Assembly (NCBI GenBank): GCA_005881715.1 | Contig: VBEE01000036.1 | Coordinates: 1-55,524 of the forward strand | Reading direction: 5' to 3' | Length of the DNA: 55,524 nucleotides | DNA from: Chloroflexota bacterium | GTDB taxonomy: Bacteria; Chloroflexota; Dormibacteria; CF-121 | Shown here: positions 47,996-55,524 of the stretch, piece after piece | Layout: each line of letters opens with the position of its first letter | Numbering within the stretch: the stretch's first letter is position 1 | Notes under the pieces: model-generated | What the model was told of the DNA's origin: nothing | Seen by the model: only the letters and a program-made list of their open reading frames with translations | Database searches by the model: none | Position numbers and translations under genes: made by a program

Positions 47996-48505
47996 ATGAC
48001 GCAACGGCACTCACGTTCACGCGGGAAACGGGCCCAGGCGCTGGCCGAGATGGCCGTGATGGTGCCCTTCCTCGTCATCGGAATGATGGGGATGCTCGAC
48101 CTCGGCCGGGCCTTCTACTACCAGATTGCCATCACGAACGCCGTGCGGGAGGGCGCCCGCTATGCCGCAGAGCCCTACTACTTCGGGCTCAACCCGAGTT
48201 GCGCCAACGTCCCGCCGCCCTCGACACCGGGCGCCAATTGCGTGACCGCCGGCGACACCACCATCCAGGACCGAGTCAACCGCGAGCTCACCGGGACGGG
48301 CTTCTTGATCCCGACAGCCGACATCCTCGTGACGCCGGATCAGAGCCAGCGGGTTACCGATTTCACCAGCCTCACGCCGACATCGCAGTACCCGATCAAG
48401 GTCACGGCCAGCTTCCGGTTCAACTTCATCACGCCGATCATCGGCAGCCTGATCGGGAACCCACTGACGATCAGTTCCAGCGCAGTCTTCAGGGCGGAGT
48501 ACTGA
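47996..48505 (+). CDS. TadE-like pseudopilin, first
   Basis: 169 residues. After a basic N-terminus, GKRAQALAEMAVMVPFLVIGMMGMLDLGRAFYYQ has the TadE-type start: conserved Ala-Glu, hydrophobic helix, then DLGR. The frame extends upstream to 47909 but AGGA before the ATG at 47996 and the family pattern set the start. TGATG overlap with the next gene. Confidence 0.88.
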   Translation: MTQRHSRSRGKRAQALAEMAVMVPFLVIGMMGMLDLGRAFYYQIAITNAVREGARYAAEPYYFGLNPSCANVPPPSTPGANCVTAGDTTIQDRVNRELTGTGFLIPTADILVTPDQSQRVTDFTSLTPTSQYPIKVTASFRFNFITPIIGSLIGNPLTISSSAVFRAEY

Positions 48506-48981
48506 TGCGCAAGGGCCTGTTGCGCCGTCACCGCGGCCAGTCGATGGTCGAGTTTGCCGTGCTCTCGCCGGTGTTCTTCCTGCTGCTGCTCGGCACCATC
48601 GACCTGGGACGCGCGGTTTACATCTATAACACCATCTCCGATGCCGCCCGCGAGGGTACTCGGGCCGCCATCCCCTTCGATTCGCCGCTGCCGACGAATG
48701 CGGCGGTGGTCGCGGCCGTCCAGAGCAAACTTGGCGGCGGTTTCACCCTTGCAGTCGACAACGCGTGCGCCGGGCAGCCAGCGGGCGGGAGCTGTCCGAC
48801 CGTTCCAACCGTCCCGAACACAGGCTTCATCTGGTACGGCCCGGGCATTGGAACGCCGGGCCGGGGCGAGGTCACGGTCAAGATCTCGTTTCTCTTCCAG
48901 CCGTGGATCCCGGTGGTGCGGGATGCGGCCGGCAACGGCGTTGTGATCTCGGCGCAATCCACGATGGTGACGGAGTATTGA
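48505..48981 (+). CDS. TadE-like pseudopilin, second
   Basis: 158 residues: RRHRGQSMVEFAVLSPVFFLLLLGTIDLGRAVY is the classic TadE N-terminus, followed by an outer beta-rich domain with a Cys pair (NACAGQPAGGSC). Start shares a base with the previous stop; the third gene follows by 4 bp. Confidence 0.9.
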   Translation: MRKGLLRRHRGQSMVEFAVLSPVFFLLLLGTIDLGRAVYIYNTISDAAREGTRAAIPFDSPLPTNAAVVAAVQSKLGGGFTLAVDNACAGQPAGGSCPTVPTVPNTGFIWYGPGIGTPGRGEVTVKISFLFQPWIPVVRDAAGNGVVISAQSTMVTEY

Positions 48982-48985
48982 ACAA

Positions 48986-50599
48986 ATGCTGATCAAGCTA
49001 CGCAAAGGTAAGCGCGCCCAGAGCCTGGTGATCGTGGCGCTTTCGGCCACGGCGCTGTTCGGGATCATCGCCCTGGGACTGGACGCCGGCCGGCTGTACT
49101 TCCAGCGTCGCGATGTGCAGAACGCCGCGGATGCCGGCGCGCTTGCCGGAGCGCAGGAACTGCTGCCAACCGGCAGCAACACCACGGTCACGAGCGCGAT
49201 GATTGATTCCGCCGGATGCCAGGCATCCGTGTATGCGCTGCTGGGCCTGCTGGACACGCCGCGCGACGGCAGCGGCACCAACTGCAATCCGGCCCCGGGC
49301 GCCTACCATCCCAACAGCTTCGGCGGTGGGATCAGCGAGCCGGCTGACCACATCTCGGCCACCGTCCAGGTCTGGACGCCCAGCCGCGGCAACAGCAACG
49401 AGATCCACGTGCGGGTGACCTACAACGTGCCGCTGACGTTTGCCGCGGTGCTGGGCTTCACCACCTCGGCCGTGGTTGCCGACGCCTATGCCCACGGCGG
49501 CTTCTACAACAAGACCTACACCGTCTTCGGCTTCGACGCGGGCGGTAATGGCAACGCCGTCAACTTCGACCAGAACGGCAATGCCCAGATCGACGACGGC
49601 TTCAACGGCAGCGACATCTGCCAGCCCAGCCCGGACCAGGGCCGGCTGGTGTCCAACTCGAAGTGGCACGCCCCCAACCCGGGTGGGGACTGGATGAACC
49701 TCAACGGGCAGTTCTACTATTCGCAAGCGTCAGACACACACGCGCTGATCGAGTACTGGTACAAGAGCGTGGGGACATCCCAGCCGATCGAGGGGTCGCC
49801 CAACTACGAGCCGCCGCTGAAGCCCGGCTTTGCACTCCCTCCAACAACGACTACCTACAACGGGAAAACCGTTCACGTCTACTACCCGGGAACCTACATC
49901 AACCCGATCAACGCCACGAACAACAACGACTACTACCGCTTCATGAACGGGATCTACTACTTCCAGGACGTCGATTTCAACATCACCGGCGGCATCGTCT
50001 CCAACACCTCGGATGGCGTACCACACTACGGCCCCTATGGCGGCGTGTCGGACCTGCCGGCGGCTGCCGACAGGACCAACGGGGTGACCTTCGTCTTCGA
50101 CGGCAATGCGAAGTTCACCGCCAGCACCAGTGGCAACACCTCGCCGAGCGTCTTCTTTGCGGCGCCGAGCTTCATCTCCAGTGGCACCGACAGCATCGCC
50201 TTCTTCATCAAGGCGACGGATACGATCAGCGGCCCGAACGGATCGCCCTGGGACGAGGAGATCGACGGCACCAAGGGGACGGCGGGCGGCTATCCATTCC
50301 AGGTCTGGGGCTCGGTCTTCAATGCCGACAACAACGGCTCGCATGGGACGGTCGTCACGCTCCGGGCGGTCAGTGCCTCCAACGGCACAAACCGCTACGC
50401 GGTAACGGGTGAGGTCGTCTCGCCCCAGGTCGACCTCGATGGCGGCAACATGGTGAGCGGACCCTACACACCGAACGCGCCGGCCCCCCCGCCCGGCTGT
50501 CGGGCAAGTGACTATCACCAGAGCCCGGCCGGGTTAATGGTGCAGTTCAACGCCCACTACGTGCCCCACTGGCGGGGCCTCGCCTACCTGGTCAGGTAG
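48986..50599 (+). CDS. TadG-like surface protein
   Basis: 537 residues. KRAQSLVIVALSATALFGIIALGLDAGRLYFQRRDVQNAADAGALAGA is the TadG pattern: one membrane helix followed by the AADAGALAGA helix. The rest is a large outer domain rich in Asn, Tyr, Thr and Gly with an EF-hand-like DQNGNAQIDDG stretch. No Flp pilin, CpaF ATPase or TadB/C is in the window. The dispersed repeat follows its stop. Confidence 0.88.
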   Translation: MLIKLRKGKRAQSLVIVALSATALFGIIALGLDAGRLYFQRRDVQNAADAGALAGAQELLPTGSNTTVTSAMIDSAGCQASVYALLGLLDTPRDGSGTNCNPAPGAYHPNSFGGGISEPADHISATVQVWTPSRGNSNEIHVRVTYNVPLTFAAVLGFTTSAVVADAYAHGGFYNKTYTVFGFDAGGNGNAVNFDQNGNAQIDDGFNGSDICQPSPDQGRLVSNSKWHAPNPGGDWMNLNGQFYYSQASDTHALIEYWYKSVGTSQPIEGSPNYEPPLKPGFALPPTTTTYNGKTVHVYYPGTYINPINATNNNDYYRFMNGIYYFQDVDFNITGGIVSNTSDGVPHYGPYGGVSDLPAAADRTNGVTFVFDGNAKFTASTSGNTSPSVFFAAPSFISSGTDSIAFFIKATDTISGPNGSPWDEEIDGTKGTAGGYPFQVWGSVFNADNNGSHGTVVTLRAVSASNGTNRYAVTGEVVSPQVDLDGGNMVSGPYTPNAPAPPPGCRASDYHQSPAGLMVQFNAHYVPHWRGLAYLVR

Positions 50600-50604
50600 G
50601 GCGA

Positions 50605-50640
50605 CCCCCACCCCGACCTTCCCTAGCAAGGGGGGAGCGA
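50605..50640 (+). repeat. dispersed C-rich/G-rich palindrome, intergenic copy
   Basis: Leader CCCCCACCCCGA, then CCTTCCCT AGCA AGGGGGGAG. Lies 5 bp after the TadG stop and may act as a terminator. Confidence 0.7.
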
Positions 50641-50676
50641 GATTTCTGGGGACTGACGCCTTACAATTCGGGGAAC

Positions 50677-51219
50677 GTGGCGCACGCCATCTATTGCTTC
50701 CTCGACGGGGAGACGCTACACGGCGATCCCCCCAAGGGCGAGCTGGACAGCCCCGTCGTGGAGACCCGTGTCCTGAACCTGGGTACGAATAACCGTGGTG
50801 CCTTCGTCCCGCTCAGCAGCCTCAAATATGTCCTGCTCGACTCGCGGCCGCCCTCCAACCCGGTGGACATCGCCCGCTACCAGCGGGTGGCGATCCATTT
50901 CGTCGACCACGAGGTGCTCCGCGGCTACAGCGACCGCCAACTGCGGCCGTCCCGATATGGGGTCACCCTCTCGCTGGTATCGCCCGACCAGAGCGAGGTC
51001 AAAGACCTGGCGATCCCCTTTACCGCGCTCAAGGGGATCTTCTATCTCAAGACCTGGGAAGGCGGCGATTCGCCCATGCTCGAGTCCGACTGGGTTCCGC
51101 GCATCCTCGAAGCGCGCGAGCAGGAGCAGGTCCGGCGGCAGTACTCGCCGGCGGGCAAGCCGCGGCACCTGATGCCGTTGTTAGAGAGGATCATCCGCCG
51201 CCGAAAGATCGCCGAATAG
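50677..51219 (+). CDS. uncharacterised protein with DUF6982-like domain
   Basis: 180 residues, GTG start. Residues about 60-130 (VAIHFVDHEVLRGYSDRQ, LKGIFYLKTWEG) resemble small beta domains that read as a variant PilZ/Sm-like fold. Soluble, basic C-terminal tail. Precedes a flippase-like gene by 27 bp. Function unknown. Confidence 0.7.
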   Translation: MAHAIYCFLDGETLHGDPPKGELDSPVVETRVLNLGTNNRGAFVPLSSLKYVLLDSRPPSNPVDIARYQRVAIHFVDHEVLRGYSDRQLRPSRYGVTLSLVSPDQSEVKDLAIPFTALKGIFYLKTWEGGDSPMLESDWVPRILEAREQEQVRRQYSPAGKPRHLMPLLERIIRRRKIAE

Positions 51220-51246
51220 CCCCGGTTGCAGCGGTTCCGCCCTGAT

Positions 51247-52257
51247 ATGTTGAATCGTAAGATGCAGCCCGCCGCCGTCCCGCCGCAGGCGGCGGTCACG
51301 CGATCGGCCCTCAAAGACCGGCTGCTCGATCCGCGGACGCTGATCTCCTTCGGAATCCTCGCCGTCGTCCTGTTCGTCGTGCTCACGCATGTCCAGTTCG
51401 ACTACGGCGACAGCCTGCGCGCGATCAGTCAGACGAACGTCCTCATTTACGCCCTGGCATTCGTCGCCTTCTACTTCTCCTTCGTGGTGCGCACCATCCG
51501 CTGGCAGATCCTCCTCCGCAATACGGGCGAGTCCAACCGGTTCGGTGAGCTCTTCCACATCGTGATCCTCGCCTGGTTCGCCAACTGCGTCCTGCCCGCG
51601 AAAATGGGCGACTTCTATCGCGCATATCTGCTCCGTCAGCAGACGGACGTCTCCGGATCCAAGGGGTTGGGCACGATTTTCAGCGAGCGCGCGCTCGACT
51701 TCCTGGTCCTGATGAGCCTGCTGGTCATCAGTGGCCTGATCAGCTTTCGGGCAACCGTCCCGGAACGATTCGTCCCCGCCTTCATCGTGGGCCTCCTGAT
51801 CGCGGCCGGCCTGATCGCCGGCCTGCTCGTCGTCCGCTACAGCGAGGGCCGGCTGTCGCGGTACCTTCCGGAGCGTCTCCGCGAACGTGCCACCCGCTTC
51901 AAGCATGGCCTGCTGAGCGCGTTTGCCGGCCGCCTACCCCTGCTCCTTGGCCTGACCGTCCTTGTCTGGATGGCGGAGTCCACCCGCCTCTTCCTGGTGG
52001 TCCAGGCGCTGCCGTTGCACGTCTCGCTCAGCCTGGCGCAGATCATGTTCATCGCACTCGTGGCCTCGCTGCTGACGACGATCCCTGCCCTGCCGGGCGG
52101 GCTCGTCCTGGTGGAGGGAGGAATCATCGCGGTCCTGGTCTTCTTCGGCCTGACCGCCTCCCAGGCACTCTCCGTCGCCATCCTCGACCGCCTGATCAGC
52201 TACTGGAGCCTGATCGCCGTGGGGCTGGTGGTCTTCCTGATGAGCCATCGGCGTTGA
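51247..52257 (+). CDS. lysylphosphatidylglycerol synthase/UPF0104-type flippase-like membrane protein
   Basis: About 336 residues, with eight or so membrane helices. Family features: VRTIRWQILLRNTG, ANCVLPAKMGDFYRAYLL, and TTIPALPGGLVLVEGG. These proteins move lipid-linked sugars or lipids, or form the transmembrane half of MprF. A TTG at 51226 is an alternative start. Its end overlaps the epimerase gene by four bases. Confidence 0.88.
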   Translation: MLNRKMQPAAVPPQAAVTRSALKDRLLDPRTLISFGILAVVLFVVLTHVQFDYGDSLRAISQTNVLIYALAFVAFYFSFVVRTIRWQILLRNTGESNRFGELFHIVILAWFANCVLPAKMGDFYRAYLLRQQTDVSGSKGLGTIFSERALDFLVLMSLLVISGLISFRATVPERFVPAFIVGLLIAAGLIAGLLVVRYSEGRLSRYLPERLRERATRFKHGLLSAFAGRLPLLLGLTVLVWMAESTRLFLVVQALPLHVSLSLAQIMFIALVASLLTTIPALPGGLVLVEGGIIAVLVFFGLTASQALSVAILDRLISYWSLIAVGLVVFLMSHRR

Positions 52258-53207
52258 AAGTCCTGATCACCGGCGGCGCGGGCTTCATCGGATCCCACAT
52301 CGCCGACCGGCTCCTGGTGGAGGGGCATGAGGTCGTGATCCTCGACGACCTCACCACCGGCCACGTCGAGCGCGTCCCTCCGGGGGCGCGCTTCTACCAG
52401 ATGGATGTGCACTCACCCTGGCTCGAGGAGCTTTTCAAGATCGAGCAGCCCCAGGCCGTCGTCCACCAGGCAGCCCAGGCCAGCGTGCGCCGCTCGGTCG
52501 ATGACCCGGTGTTCGACGCCGGCGTCAACGTGCTGGGAACGGTGGCCCTGCTGCAGACCAGCGTCCGTCATGGGGTCCGTCGCGTCCTCTTTGCCTCCAC
52601 CGGCGGCGCCCTCTACGGCGACGCGGAGCTAACGCCCACCCCGGAGGACTACCCGACGCTTCCCGTGTCACCGTACGGCGCCTCGAAGCTGGCCGGCGAG
52701 GTGTATCTGCGGACGTTTCACGCGGTGCATGGCCTTTCGTACGCCGCGCTGCGCTATGCGAATGTGTACGGCCCTCGCCAGGATCCCCACGGCGAAGCGG
52801 GTGTCGTCGCCATTTTCAGCCGGCGGCTGTTGAGCGGTGAGGTCGCGCGCATCAACGGGGACGGCACACAGACCCGCGATTTCGTGTATGTCGGCGATGT
52901 GGCGGAGGCGAACGTCCGAGCCCTCACGTCGGAGGCCATCGGATCCTTCAACGTTGGCACCGGTGTCGAGACCGATATCAATGCGGTCTTCCAGTTGCTG
53001 AGACGCCTGACGGGCAGCAGCCAGGCTGAAGTCCATGGGCCGCCGATGCCTGGCGAGCAGCGGCGCTCGGTGGTGGACGCGCGGAAGATCGAGAAGGTGA
53101 TGGGATGGCGTCCAACAACGAGCCTGGAGGCAGGCCTTACGGCGACAGCGCGGTATTTTCGCGAGGCGCAGGGCGTGCCGGCGACAGCGCCAGGGCGGCC
53201 TGCCTGA
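52254..53207 (+). CDS. NAD-dependent epimerase/dehydratase (UDP-glucose 4-epimerase type)
   Basis: 317 residues, extended short-chain dehydrogenase: NAD loop GGAGFIGSHIAD, catalytic Ser-Tyr-Lys in FASTGGALYGD and SPYGASK, and ALRYANVYGPRQ. TTG start overlapping the flippase stop. It probably makes a sugar nucleotide for an envelope glycan with the flippase-like partner; exact substrate unknown. Confidence 0.92.
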   Translation: MKVLITGGAGFIGSHIADRLLVEGHEVVILDDLTTGHVERVPPGARFYQMDVHSPWLEELFKIEQPQAVVHQAAQASVRRSVDDPVFDAGVNVLGTVALLQTSVRHGVRRVLFASTGGALYGDAELTPTPEDYPTLPVSPYGASKLAGEVYLRTFHAVHGLSYAALRYANVYGPRQDPHGEAGVVAIFSRRLLSGEVARINGDGTQTRDFVYVGDVAEANVRALTSEAIGSFNVGTGVETDINAVFQLLRRLTGSSQAEVHGPPMPGEQRRSVVDARKIEKVMGWRPTTSLEAGLTATARYFREAQGVPATAPGRPA

Positions 53208-53625
53208 GCGCCGTATCGCCGGCGTCCATCAAGCCGCGGGCCGCCTCCACGATCAGCGGGTTGCGGGCGCTCTCGCCGCCGATCATGCGGCTCGCCCAGT
53301 CGTAGGCCTCGCAAGCCCGGCCAAGCTCGGCCCGTAGGTCCGCCGCCTGGTCTGACCCGCTGGCCGGACGGAGCCGAAGCATCTGGTAGTAACCGGTCTG
53401 AAAAATCTTCCGTGTTTCCTTCGCGGCGTCGGCCCACTCCGCCTGGGGTGCAGCGTCGAGCGCCTGGCGGAGCTGGGTGGCGGCCTTTTCGACACTGACC
53501 GCGACGTCGGCAAGGACGATGTGATAATCCGTCGGGGCCAGCTTCGACGGCGTTCCCAGGACCCGGTACACGGCCCACAGCGCGGCCGCCAGCACCAGCA
53601 GGATCAGAAGATACAGCCAGACCAT
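53137..53625 (-). CDS. uncharacterised membrane-anchored protein
   Basis: 162 residues. N-terminal membrane helix (about 3-22), then a mainly helical, charged domain with Ala/Arg repeats. Its 3' end overlaps the epimerase gene tail-to-tail by 71 bases, so the last 20 or so residues share DNA with it. Follows infA by 25 bp on the same strand. No family recognised. Confidence 0.65.
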   Translation of the reverse strand: MVWLYLLILLVLAAALWAVYRVLGTPSKLAPTDYHIVLADVAVSVEKAATQLRQALDAAPQAEWADAAKETRKIFQTGYYQMLRLRPASGSDQAADLRAELGRACEAYDWASRMIGGESARNPLIVEAARGLMDAGDTALRQAALALSPARPAPRENTALSP

Positions 53626-53650
53626 CTCCTGGCTTGAGGTTAGCGCGCGG

Positions 53651-53959
53651 CTACTTGTAGCGGAAGATGATCCGGCCCCGGGTCAGGTCGTAGGGTGACA
53701 GCTCGACCCGCACCCGGTCGCCGATCAGGATCCGAATGTAGAACTTACGCATTTTCCCCGAGGTGTAGGCGAGGATGGTCTGCCCGGTTTGCAGCTTGAC
53801 CTTGAACATGGCGTTGGGCAACGGCTCGACCACCTCGGCGTCCATCTCGATGGTTTCCTCTTTGTCGCCGGGCGTCTCTTTCTCGACCAGGGTGTCGATG
53901 CCGGGCCGCAACGTGGTGGGGCCGCCGCGCTTCTTGGGGTAACTTCGTTTCTTGCGCAA
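53651..53959 (-). CDS. infA: translation initiation factor IF-1 with N-terminal extension
   Basis: Residues about 34-102 are a clear IF-1 S1-type barrel: [39 protein letters not shown] and [10 protein letters not shown]. Normal IF-1 is about 72 residues; here about 30 basic residues precede it ([12 protein letters not shown]). TTG start at 53959; a shorter TTG start within the extension is possible. Isolated from ribosomal protein genes. Confidence 0.92.
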   Translation of the reverse strand: MRKKRSYPKKRGGPTTLRPGIDTLVEKETPGDKEETIEMDAEVVEPLPNAMFKVKLQTGQTILAYTSGKMRKFYIRILIGDRVRVELSPYDLTRGRIIFRYK

Positions 53960-54003
53960 ATCGTCGCCATATTACCCGAGTTCCGCGTGAGAGAATCGGC
54001 CGA

Positions 54004-54213
54004 GTGCAGATCAAGGCCGAACTCACCGGCAATCTGTGGAAGATCGTGGTTCGCGAGGGCCAGCAGGTTGGCGCTGATGAGACGCTGATGATCCTCGAGT
54101 CGATGAAAATGGAGATCCCGGTGAACGCGCCGCAGGCGGGCCGAGTCACAAAAATCCACGTCCAGGAAGGCCAGACCGTGCAGGAAGGCCAGCTGCTGGC
54201 GGAGGTCGACTAG
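54004..54213 (+). CDS. stand-alone biotinyl/lipoyl carrier protein
   Basis: 69 residues, only a biotinyl domain: ILESMKMEIPV with modified K35, mirrored by a second half (APQAGRVTKIHVQEGQ). GTG start. It could be the carrier for an acyl-CoA carboxylase encoded elsewhere or for the biotin carboxylase in this window; the latter's partner already has its own domain. Confidence 0.92.
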   Translation: MQIKAELTGNLWKIVVREGQQVGADETLMILESMKMEIPVNAPQAGRVTKIHVQEGQTVQEGQLLAEVD

Positions 54214-54214
54214 G

Positions 54215-54388
54215 TCAGGCTGCGGCTTGCTCGCGCTGGTTGGGGGCGAAAAACGCGATCCCGACCACCGACATGCCGCGCTTGCAGAATTCGCAGTAGG
54301 TGACGGTCACGCTTCTCCGGCTCTCCCACCGCCGTGTCTCGCGCCGGCCGCAGTGCTGGCAGACGAGGTCGAACATCATGTCGGCCAT
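54215..54388 (-). CDS. 57-residue zinc-ribbon protein
   Basis: Starts MADMMFDLVCQHCGRRE and has two CxxC pairs, CQHC (10-13) and CEFC (32-35), spaced as in a zinc ribbon, ending in a Gln/Ala tail. The ATG at 54388 and stop next to the convergent biotinyl gene fit. Probably binds one zinc; function unknown. Confidence 0.75.
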   Translation of the reverse strand: MADMMFDLVCQHCGRRETRRWESRRSVTVTYCEFCKRGMSVVGIAFFAPNQREQAAA

Positions 54389-54463
54389 TGCCCCGCGACC
54401 GTACCACCGCTGACACCCCCAGCTCGAAACAACTCGGCTGCGTCCCGGAACAGAAATGTAAAC

Positions 54464-55333
54464 CTAGCGCAGCAGCTGGTCGAGAGCGCTCTTGAGCTCG
54501 TCGGTCGCGGTCGCGCCTTCGAAGCGAGTCTGGATGATCCCCTTCGCGTCGACCAGGAAGATCCAGGGCTCGGTCTGCAGCCGCCAGTCCAGCACGGTCT
54601 GGGCCAGTTTCCGCTTCGACGGGTCGGGCACGAAGTCGCGGTAGATCTCTATATGAATGAAGGTCAACTTGTCTCGGTAGGCGGGCTCCAGGCTCTGCAC
54701 AGCCTTGACCTCAGGTCCGCAGGTGCGGCTGGTGCAGAACGCCGGCGACGCGAAGACGACCAGCGTCAGGCGATGCTGGGTGATCGCATCGGCGATCGAG
54801 ATCTGGTGCATGTCGTCGGGCGGCCGGCCGCTGTCGATGGTGGTGGCGTCAGCCTCCTTGATGGTCGGGTTGTGGCTCATCGGAGCGGGCTGCCCCACCG
54901 CCGGCACCACGGGGGTCGTGACGACCGCCAGGGGACGGCCGTCGGCGTAGGTCGAGAGCCGCAGGGTCGCCCGCTCGCCGTTGGGACGAGATGCCGTAAT
55001 GTCGAGGCCCCAGGTTCCCGCGGTCATGAGATCGAGCCGGGCGACGTATACGCCGGCGCCTTCGAGGCCGGCGCCCTTGAAGGGCGCATCGGATGCACCC
55101 TTGAAGACTCCGGTCGTCCCCTGGAGGAAGAACGCCCGGACATGCACGGTGGCGTCGTTGACCGGGGTGCCGTGATCGAGGATGCCGATCGGAACTCGCT
55201 GCTGCGCTCCAACGACTAACTCCGAGGCAACGACCTGCGCCTGCAACTGGGAAGGGGCACCGGTGGCAGGGGCCGCCTGGGAGCCGCAGGCACCCACCAG
55301 CACGGCCGCCGCCAGGGTGGCGGCCCTTCTCAC
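54464..55333 (-). CDS. lipoprotein with thioredoxin-like domain
   Basis: 289 residues. Signal peptide with lipobox ending LVGAC (C16 lipidated). Residues about 35-150 are a beta-sandwich-like domain; about 180-289 a thioredoxin-like domain with PAFCTSRTCGP (CxxxxC, SCO1-like spacing) and EPWIFLVDAKG. GTG start overlaps the preceding gene's stop (GTGA). Likely an extracytoplasmic redox or copper-handling protein. Confidence 0.85.
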   Translation of the reverse strand: MRRAATLAAAVLVGACGSQAAPATGAPSQLQAQVVASELVVGAQQRVPIGILDHGTPVNDATVHVRAFFLQGTTGVFKGASDAPFKGAGLEGAGVYVARLDLMTAGTWGLDITASRPNGERATLRLSTYADGRPLAVVTTPVVPAVGQPAPMSHNPTIKEADATTIDSGRPPDDMHQISIADAITQHRLTLVVFASPAFCTSRTCGPEVKAVQSLEPAYRDKLTFIHIEIYRDFVPDPSKRKLAQTVLDWRLQTEPWIFLVDAKGIIQTRFEGATATDELKSALDQLLR

Positions 55334-55524
55334 CGGGTCCGGACGCGTTCGATGAAGAGCGCGGGCCGCTGGATCTCCGCCAGGGTCGGCAACAGGTCGG
55401 GTCCCTCCCAGACCCGCGCCAACAGCGGCTGGCCACCGGCGTCCCGGACCTCGCGGCAGAAGCGTTCCCCGAGGACGTATTGGCGCATCTTCATCTCCAG
55501 CCCGGTGAGGCGCAAGAAGGCGCG
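55330..55524 (-). CDS. C-terminus of a DUF2342/zinc metalloprotease-like protein (partial)
   Basis: Only the last 64 residues are in the window; the gene runs past its right edge. LEMKMRQYVLGERFC and WEGPDLLPTLAEI match the C-terminus of the zinc-dependent metalloprotease-like family annotated as associated with coenzyme F420 biosynthesis. The start is not in the window. Confidence 0.7.
   Translation of the reverse strand, partial: RAFLRLTGLEMKMRQYVLGERFCREVRDAGGQPLLARVWEGPDLLPTLAEIQRPALFIERVRTR

Noticed and set aside
54210..54416. 68-residue minus-strand frame
   Set aside because: Arg-rich shadow; the zinc-ribbon ORF in another frame of the same strand fits far better.

Overview
The window is GC-rich, densely packed bacterial DNA dominated by nucleotide biosynthesis. 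Gene content (PyrR, PurS/PurQ/PurL, a CBS-less GuaB3-type IMP dehydrogenase, paired DUF881 proteins, an LLM-class oxidoreductase and the tail of an F420-associated DUF2342-type protein) suggests a high-GC terrabacterial lineage such as Dormibacterota, Chloroflexota or a deep actinobacterial relative. This placement is inferred from gene families only; there is no rRNA gene in the window. I see no tRNA, CRISPR array, transposase or prophage.

Layout. 0-3.3 kb: a cupin, an unknown CGLYACHD-motif protein overlapped by a 38-residue ORF, an L,D-transpeptidase and an unrecognised protein. 3.3-12.7 kb (minus): a compact pyr operon transcribed pyrB-pyrR-pyrC-carAB-pyrK-pyrD-pyrE, every junction overlapping; carA and carB form one 1460-residue ORF. 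A promoter and a PyrR-loop-like hairpin touching the pyrB ribosome binding site precede it. No pyrF is seen. 12.9-20.6 kb: small glutaredoxin-like and DUF2905 proteins, a J-domain chaperone, an orphan cobyrinate a,c-diamide synthase, recJ, an LLM-class oxidoreductase, and an EamA transporter directly behind an FMN riboswitch, then a DUF2652 cyclase-like protein.

20.7-30.5 kb (minus): pur operon purB-purC-purS-purQ-purL-purF-purM-purN-purH. 30.8-33.6 kb (plus): an ECF sigma factor overlapping a 755-residue membrane protein that looks like its anti-sigma factor with a large outer sensor. 33.6-41.4 kb (minus): guaB3-guaA-purD-purE followed by both subunits of a two-subunit pyruvate (or oxaloacetate) carboxylase. 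With the pur operon this gives all steps PRPP to IMP to GMP, except that purK is not seen; purA is also absent.

41.5-55.5 kb: YbaK-type deacylase, glutamate dehydrogenase, two DUF881 proteins, threonine aldolase, a secreted M23 peptidase, a TadE-TadE-TadG triad, a flippase-like protein with a sugar-nucleotide epimerase, IF-1 with an N-terminal extension, a stand-alone biotinyl domain, a 57-residue zinc ribbon, a thioredoxin-like lipoprotein, and the C-terminus of a DUF2342-type protein running off the end.

Across the window, at least six copies of a short C-rich/G-rich palindrome lie in one orientation. Some are between genes and some are inside coding sequence, adding Pro/Gly-rich inserts to PyrK and CarB and the C-terminal tail of the YbaK protein.
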